This document shows, piece by piece, positions 57,862 to 64,000 of a stretch of 64,000 nucleotides of DNA. A program made the position numbers and the translations under genes. Numbering within the stretch: position 1 is the first letter of the stretch; each line of letters starts with the position of its first letter. The DNA comes from Neelides folsomi (taxonomy: Eukaryota; Arthropoda; Collembola; Neelipleona; Neelidae), in NCBI GenBank assembly GCA_034687125.1, contig JAQGBZ010000061.1, positions 62,001 through 126,000 on the forward strand. Reading direction: 5' to 3'. The notes under the pieces were generated by a model that was not told the DNA's origin, ran no database searches, and worked only from the letters and a program-made list of their open reading frames with translations.

Positions 57862-60800
57862 TTAGTTCACAATTGTATTACTTGTCGAAGCTTGAAAGAA
57901 ATCCAAGAGAAGTTCAAAGTCCTGACGTTCTAAAACTTCTATTAAATGAGGAACTCGATGTTTCACATTGATACCATTATATTTGTGCTTGTCAATATAC
58001 AAGTCCGTTATCATCCCTAGAAATATGTAAATATTAATAATGTACCAACTTTTAATTTTAAAGTAAAGGATTTTAGCTTTGATCTTTACCATAAAGTCTA
58101 TCGAGATAGGACGGCTGCCTTTTATGAAGATTTTTCAGCTTTTCGGAATTTTCTAGAATGTATTTATACTCGGGAGATAAAAAAGAGTTTGCATCATTGT
58201 CGTGAGCTTCAATTTCTTTCAATGTGTCAATTAACGAGACCTTTAGAAATTATTTACTCGTTAGAGTTGTTTAAATGCCATTTTGGCTTGTAATCAAATT
58301 AGTAAATTGTAGTTGTAAGTATTTATACATATTTTATATTTATTCACCTGTTTGGAGAGGGCAAGAAATCCATCAAGTTTTGGTCGAATCAATTGCAATG
58401 TGTGTAAAATACTTTCTTCGTTAAACTCTAAGATCAGAAAGATCATGAATTTGAATCAAAATTATCTTTTTTTAATCGGTAATGTTACGCAATTGAGTGT
58501 TTTTATTGCAATTTTACGAACCACTGTCCATCTCGAGTGAAATATTCTTTTTCGAAGCCTCTTTTGAAAGACAATCTTTGAGGATTGAAATTGTAGATAC
58601 GTTGTCTGATTGAAACCGAGCTTCACCTTTGCTATAATCAATAGAGCATCATTACTTCATTACATAGAGTCAGTTTTTCAAATTAGATAAATATTAATGT
58701 CAAAGACCCAAATACCCATAAGTGCAATGAAGAATTGTTCCAAGGAACGATGATACAAATGTGAGAGACGCTTCACCCGAAGATGGATACCGATCGGGCA
58801 TTTCTGGTAAACAATCGACAAGCCAAGAATGCATTTCAGCTAAACTGAATTCTCCATTCAACGATAAACTGTTGTAAGGTCTGAAAGGAAAATATACGTC
58901 GGTATCTTGCGTCGGTATATCCATATGTCTCATAACTTCATACTAAATATAATGTATGAATTAAGACTGTGTACTATATTTCATTTCATACCTGTTTCGA
59001 TCAAATGTATGTGTCCGAACATGAAGTGAAAGTGGTTTGATTGGGAAAGATTTGACTTGGCAGCACTTTGGGGAGATTCTTGGTGTGACATATGCTTGAA
59101 TGGATCCAAATTGTCCTTCGATTGTTCTAATCCGAACCTCAATTCGTGTCGTATTTGCTTGACATCGAAAAGTTGTAAGAAGAAAGTTTCCACTCTGAAC
59201 AAATAAAATAAGTAAAAGCATACATATCAACAGGTTAAATGCAAAGAGCAGTTACATTATATTCCAACTATTATGTATTTATATCAGTAAGTTAAAGCCA
59301 TATTTTATTGTACATCAGGATCGCATTGGCTAAAGCTGACCACAGCCGAGTTCTTGTCAACATCTAAGAGGTCAACCGGAACGTCGCTTTGGATTAGAAT
59401 TGTATCAATTGGAGATTCAACTTCCAATACTAGCAAATATGATGCATCATCTCTACTTAAAACCATCTAAAATTATAGAATAAAATGTACGATAATATCA
59501 TACATTAAATATTTAATAGATATTATTATGAGTTATCTTTTATTATTTAATTCAGAAAGTAGGAAGTTAATTTCGTTGGCTAACTTTATCATTCACTTTA
59601 AAGTGAGGGATTCGAGCGAGTCCGGCTGATCCACTTTTTGTTTCTAGTTGATATTTTTCTCTTTCCACTGCAACTTTCTCCCCAAGCTCTTCAATGTCGC
59701 TCCTTTATAAATAATATATGTATGGACATAAAATTACATAAAATAAATATTTATATATCACAACGATTTCATTGATAACTATTGATAAGTCTTAAATGTC
59801 GTCCATTGTAAAAAATATTGAGTGAAGTTACTTATTTACTTAAGTTTTATAAGTTTTCTCTTGGTGTCTTCGGAAATTGTGTAATTTCCTTCATCTACCC
59901 TCACTTTTTTATCAGTAGTTTCAGAACTCAATCCAAATACCCATCCTATTCAATATGATGAATTACACATTGTCAACATTGCATTGTGGAAATACCATAA
60001 GAAGCTTCCTTGAACAAACCTGAATTAGTAGAGACGACAATTTCTTCAAATCCATCAGATCCAAAAACTCCACCCTGAATACCTGTAATGCTTTCACTGC
60101 AGGACTAAATTTTAGAAAAAAAAACAATAATTATAATTATAAACATCAGATCATGTATTTAATTATTTGATATTTACCTGAGAAAAAATAAGTCTTGGTA
60201 GATTTGTTTCATAAATCTCTAAATCCAATTTATAAACCAACACTGTTCCATCGTCACAACCAACAATCAACTCTTTGTTTCCATCATAAGTAAGGTCATA
60301 AAAATCGAGACAAGTAATTACCGCTGACACTTCAGTGTCAAATTCCCATTTGACGCTTCCTTCTTCCCTGCAATATCAAAATATAAGGGTCAATAATAAG
60401 TGACCACCTTCAACATATTCCTTAATTATTAAAGCAGTTATAAACATTTACGCCGTTAAACGAGCAAGTCCAAGTTTTCCATCCGTTGTTCCATAAATAA
60501 TGTCTCCTCCATTTTCACCTCCTTCATTAAAAATAAGACAGAGGGTAGTTGGGATTCCTTCGAGATGAACGGAATATTTGACAGTCCCTTTGTTCAATGC
60601 TCTCAACGACCTATCTTTACATGCTAAAACTGGAACTACTTCTTTGACCTAAACATTAACATTTCAATTATATTAATTTAAGATGAAGGACATTTTTACT
60701 ATGCGTACTTTTTCCAATGAAAGTGTAATAACAAAGTTGATTTCATCGTCTGACACATAAAATCCAGTATCTTGACAGTCTTCAAATTGATTGAATACGT

Positions 60801-61631
60801 GGACTCCTGCTACAAGTAAATGACTTCCATCCACATACCTTCAATTTTACAATTGGCAATTCTGATTTTTATAATTTTAATGTAATACCTTAAAATTTTC
60901 ATTTGTGTACATGATAAGTTATTATTATTTACATTGACCGTATCGGTTGACCAAGGTTAGTATCAAACTGAAGAAACATTTTGAGTTTCTTGGTGTACCC
61001 TGTTACAATATTCCCCGTTGCAACGAAAATCTTATCCTTCGGTGTACCTGCATCATAATTGACAGGAATTTGGTTCCGTTTTTATTATATTTGGTAGTTA
61101 TATGTAAGTATTATGTATTTTAGTCTGATCTTTTAACCTGGGGCTCCTGCAAGTTGCATAGCTGTAATTGGAGCTTGTAACTCCATTTTACCAAGAATCG
61201 TTGGTTCTGATCGTTTCCATAATAAAACTTGTAAGGTTCCTTCGCTATTTGCTGTGACGAGCTGTAATTAAAAGTCAATATAAATCTGACCTCTTTATAT
61301 AATGAATTATCACCTTTGTTTGGGTGTTCTCCCCGGTATGTGAAGGGAGTAGCTTGATGCAGTTTGGATATGATGATCCGATCTGAATGTAATCCACCCT
61401 TGAAAGGAAAATTCGTATCTCCATATCTGACCTTTTTACCTCCTTTAGAGTAAAAGGTCAAAGGCAATCCAAGTTATATGTAATGTTCAATTATTTAATT
61501 TCGGTTAATTAAAACAATACAAAATAGAATCAAGGGCGAATGTGTAGAGCAGAAAGGAATAGTGAGGGTAGGAGTAAGTGTGCTGTTTATTACCTGGTGA
61601 CAATCGATCCGTTATTCCAACCATTATTCAT
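57862..61631 (-). CDS. BBS7: BBSome subunit BBS7
   Basis: BBS7 is a subunit of the BBSome coat that carries membrane proteins in and out of cilia, with a beta-propeller, coiled coil, GAE and platform domains and a helical end. About 17 short exons run from ATG at 61631 to the stop at 57862. Readable blocks in order: [220 protein letters not shown]; and [20 protein letters not shown]. These line up with human BBS7 over its length, so the gene looks complete. It is divergent to the small cysteine-rich gene and convergent with zinc finger gene C. No clear RFX X-box was spotted upstream. Confidence 0.95.
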
Positions 61632-62495
61632 TGCGTTCAATTTAGCCTTTCGTGGATTGTGGCTTATGATGTGTGTATGATACTTTCAATCAAGAAAGAA
61701 TATAAACCAACATTATTAAATTCTTAAATATTAAAATACTTCATAAATAATATTATTTTCCAGCATTCATAAATTACTTTTAAGCCTTTATGAAGAACAA
61801 TGAAGAACAATGTTTGTGAATTGATGTTTTTTAGATAAATATGATTTTATTTTATTTTTACGCTACTTTTGTCTATATGTCAGTCTCATTAGTATAAAGT
61901 AATAATTAAAATACAATGATTAAATATTGATATTATAAAGATATATGTATAATTAATTGTTAACTACTCTCTAGGAACTTATTACAACTTTTCAATGAAT
62001 TTCCTTTACAAGCATTTTACTTGAACAACGTTTAATGTAATAAATGTAATAATAAAAAAAATACTCAAAAATACTTTAAATTATAAAACGAATACTATAA
62101 TGTACCATTAATCATAAAATTAGAGCATATAATATTTTCTAATGTTTTTATATGGAGTATAATGCAATAATGCAGCGGCCTATGACGCCTATTCATATTT
62201 ATTTATCCACACATTATACATATCTCTTCTATTCTGAATTGCTTTTATGTTTAATATAATTTGAATCTCCCAAACTCTATTTTGTCATGTAGTGGGAAGT
62301 TCAAATTGAATTGGTCATAACTTACTTTTGTCGTTTCGTCATTTGGCTCTTCTTGCTGTCGACGGAAGTTTTGATCATTTACATTCCAACTGCCCAATTA
62401 ACAGAGATACATCTTATCGCATTTTATTGTGAAGACGTAAATTAGCATATCATAATATCTTTTGATCTTCTACCGATCTTTGCTCATTTGCTCAA
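61632..62495. other. Divergent promoter region, BBS7 and small cysteine-rich gene
   Basis: Strongly AT-rich. It must contain the BBS7 promoter and the start of the leader of the next gene. Nothing else is recognisable. Confidence 0.45.
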
Positions 62496-62497
62496 CC

Positions 62498-62513
62498 TAT
62501 CTACCTATCTATC

Positions 62514-62544
<31 letters not shown>

Positions 62545-62545
62545 C
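62498..62545 (+). repeat. TATC/TCTA microsatellite next to a splice donor
   Basis: About twelve copies of a four-base unit (CTAT), with one interruption (CTATTTAT), end in CTATCAG followed directly by GTAAGCG, a strong splice donor. The repeat therefore seems to form the 3' end of the leader exon of the small gene starting at 62720. Confidence 0.85.
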
Positions 62546-62719
62546 AGGTAAGCGAACTTCAAAGCTTAAATTCGTCTAAAAATAAATGGCGAATGAGTCA
62601 AATTGTTTATGTTTACAAAATAATATATTTGATAATTAATTTATTTTATAATTAATTTTAAAACCCAGTTGCTTATATAATATTTTATTGTAATTTTTAA
62701 TTTTTGAAAATATTCAGAA

Positions 62720-63064
62720 ATGGATGCAAAGAAAAGTTTCGAGAGTTCATGTTCATTCCCATTCGGTGACTGCAATAAAATATCCGAAAACCCGCCTGGT
62801 CAATTGCAGTCGGCTTGCATTTGTGACCGTAAAATCACTGGTGTCATTTGCGGAAGTTGTGGATATTCATCCGACAAACTTCGAAGCAGGAGGATTTGCT
62901 CGGTTCATCCACACGTATGCAGAAATTGCTCTATATAATTTAATTTATGCATTTATTGCAATTGTAATTATTGCACAGATAATTGTTTGTAAATTTAGAA
63001 CGTGTTTCTGATGGACCATAAGAAATGCCCCAATTGCCACCAAGAAAAATTGACTGAATGCTAA
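62720..63064 (+). CDS. Small cysteine-rich zinc-binding-like protein (CG13380 type?)
   Basis: Exons 62720-62914 and 62999-63064 give 86 residues. The ATG lies five bases after the leader-intron acceptor TATTCAG. The product has paired cysteines: SACICDRKITGVICGSCGYS, then ICSVHPHNVFLMDHKKCPNC ending HQEKLTEC. The layout ICxxCGY, C-x2-HP, FLMD, CPxC looks like a compact zinc ribbon. From memory it resembles the short insect proteins annotated as uncharacterised protein CG13380, which have no known function; that link is tentative. There is no signal peptide or membrane segment. The gene is divergent to BBS7, with a leader intron of about 170 bases. Confidence 0.7.
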
Positions 63065-64000
63065 ATATTTTGATTGATGGCTTAATAACTACGTAAGTTT
63101 TGTGGTACATTATAAATGATTTGATATTTATTTTCAATTTGAAACTTTATTTTCTCAACAAACACAAGTAACTCATTCTTTCAACCACACTAGACAATTT
63201 TTGGAAAACAAAGTATTCTTTGGTTAATTAATAACATACGTATTTGAACTTATTCTTTAATTTGAAACACTTATATTATGAATTTTTTTACTAATTTCAA
63301 AGTCTATTATGATAATCATATATTTTGTTTTAAAATTAATTGTTTTATCTTTTCATTTACTAAACTATTCAAAAAATTCTAAATTAATATGTTATCGGAT
63401 CCAATTACTCTAAAAATTCTGAACAAATTCAGATAATTTTTTCACTTTGAGATTTTATATAATTTAGGTAGAATTTTCCACCATGTATTAGAATTACAGA
63501 TAAAATGCTATGTTATGACTAATAGCTATAAATTCTGATTTAAACTTGGTAAATTAGCTATAATCAATTTGTTTAAATTATTTAATTTCGGCGTTAATAA
63601 AATTACACATTAAAATGAATTTTGTGTATACCAGACTTATTTAATTTGAAATTTTACATCTAATTTACGGCTTAAACATTCATGATTTACTTTTAACAAT
63701 TTTTACGCACATATTTAAGATACAATATATTTTTAACAAGTCCTTTGCCTTTGTGCGAAATTATCTGTAATTCCAAATCTATTAATTTAAAAAAGTTAAA
63801 ATTGTCTAAACAACGTCACACATTGTATATTACGTAGTTTAGATAATTAGTTTTTAACGTGTGTGAATATTTCTTAATAATAATTACAGATAGAACATAG
63901 TAAACAGTAGAAGACTAGATGAGAACCCATCAATAAAATTATTAAATAGCTTGTAGTTTTCAATTTACTATAATTTATATTAGTTAAATATCCTTTTTTA
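63065..64000. other. AT-rich right end, no gene seen
   Basis: Low-complexity AT-rich sequence holding the 3' UTR of the small gene. No open frame with recognisable content. Confidence 0.5.

Overview
The window reads as nuclear DNA of an invertebrate animal, most likely an arthropod and possibly a crustacean such as a copepod. Most of it is AT-rich. Genes are cut by many short introns (mostly about 50-150 bases), and the products are animal ones: an R7-type RGS protein, a BBSome subunit, vasohibin, an ABCG1/4-type half transporter, and zinc finger proteins whose N-termini resemble the arthropod ZAD. The species call is inference. I saw no tRNA, rRNA, CRISPR array or virus-derived element.

Layout from left to right: 3' end of an ECT2/Pebble-like RhoGEF (+, 28-928); RGS7-type regulator of G-protein signalling (-, 1906-5033); a gene-poor, GC-richer stretch; vasohibin tubulin carboxypeptidase (-, 8158-10150); an unidentified reading frame (-, 11818-12288); ERG28 (+, 12555-13500); TTLL4-type tubulin polyglutamylase (-, 14112-20519); zinc finger gene A (+, 23617-26465); ribosome-biogenesis GTPase BMS1 (-, 27079-30882); an unidentified single-pass membrane protein (-, 31174-32088); ABCG1/4-like transporter (-, 32793-39706), whose last intron holds a DNA element with long inverted repeats; zinc finger gene B (+, 43268-46293); a lysosomal-type histidine acid phosphatase (-, 47533-49467); gamma-tubulin (+, 51165-53250); zinc finger gene C (+, 55168-57411); BBS7 (-, 57862-61631); and a small cysteine-rich protein (+, 62720-63064).

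I joined exons by hand using splice signals, reading frame and remembered family sequence. For VASH, ERG28, TTLL4, BMS1, ABCG, acid phosphatase, gamma-tubulin, the membrane protein and all three zinc finger genes the exon lengths add up to a multiple of three and end on a stop, which supports the models. Two introns, in ERG28 and in ABCG, keep the frame only with a GC donor.

Four genes concern microtubules or cilia: a detyrosinating enzyme, a glutamylating ligase, the nucleator gamma-tubulin and a ciliary transport subunit. They are not in an operon, and the grouping may be chance. The most novel-looking material is the shared cysteine-plus-helix N-terminal domain of the three zinc finger proteins, the long disordered N-terminus of the vasohibin, the unidentified membrane protein and the inverted-repeat element.
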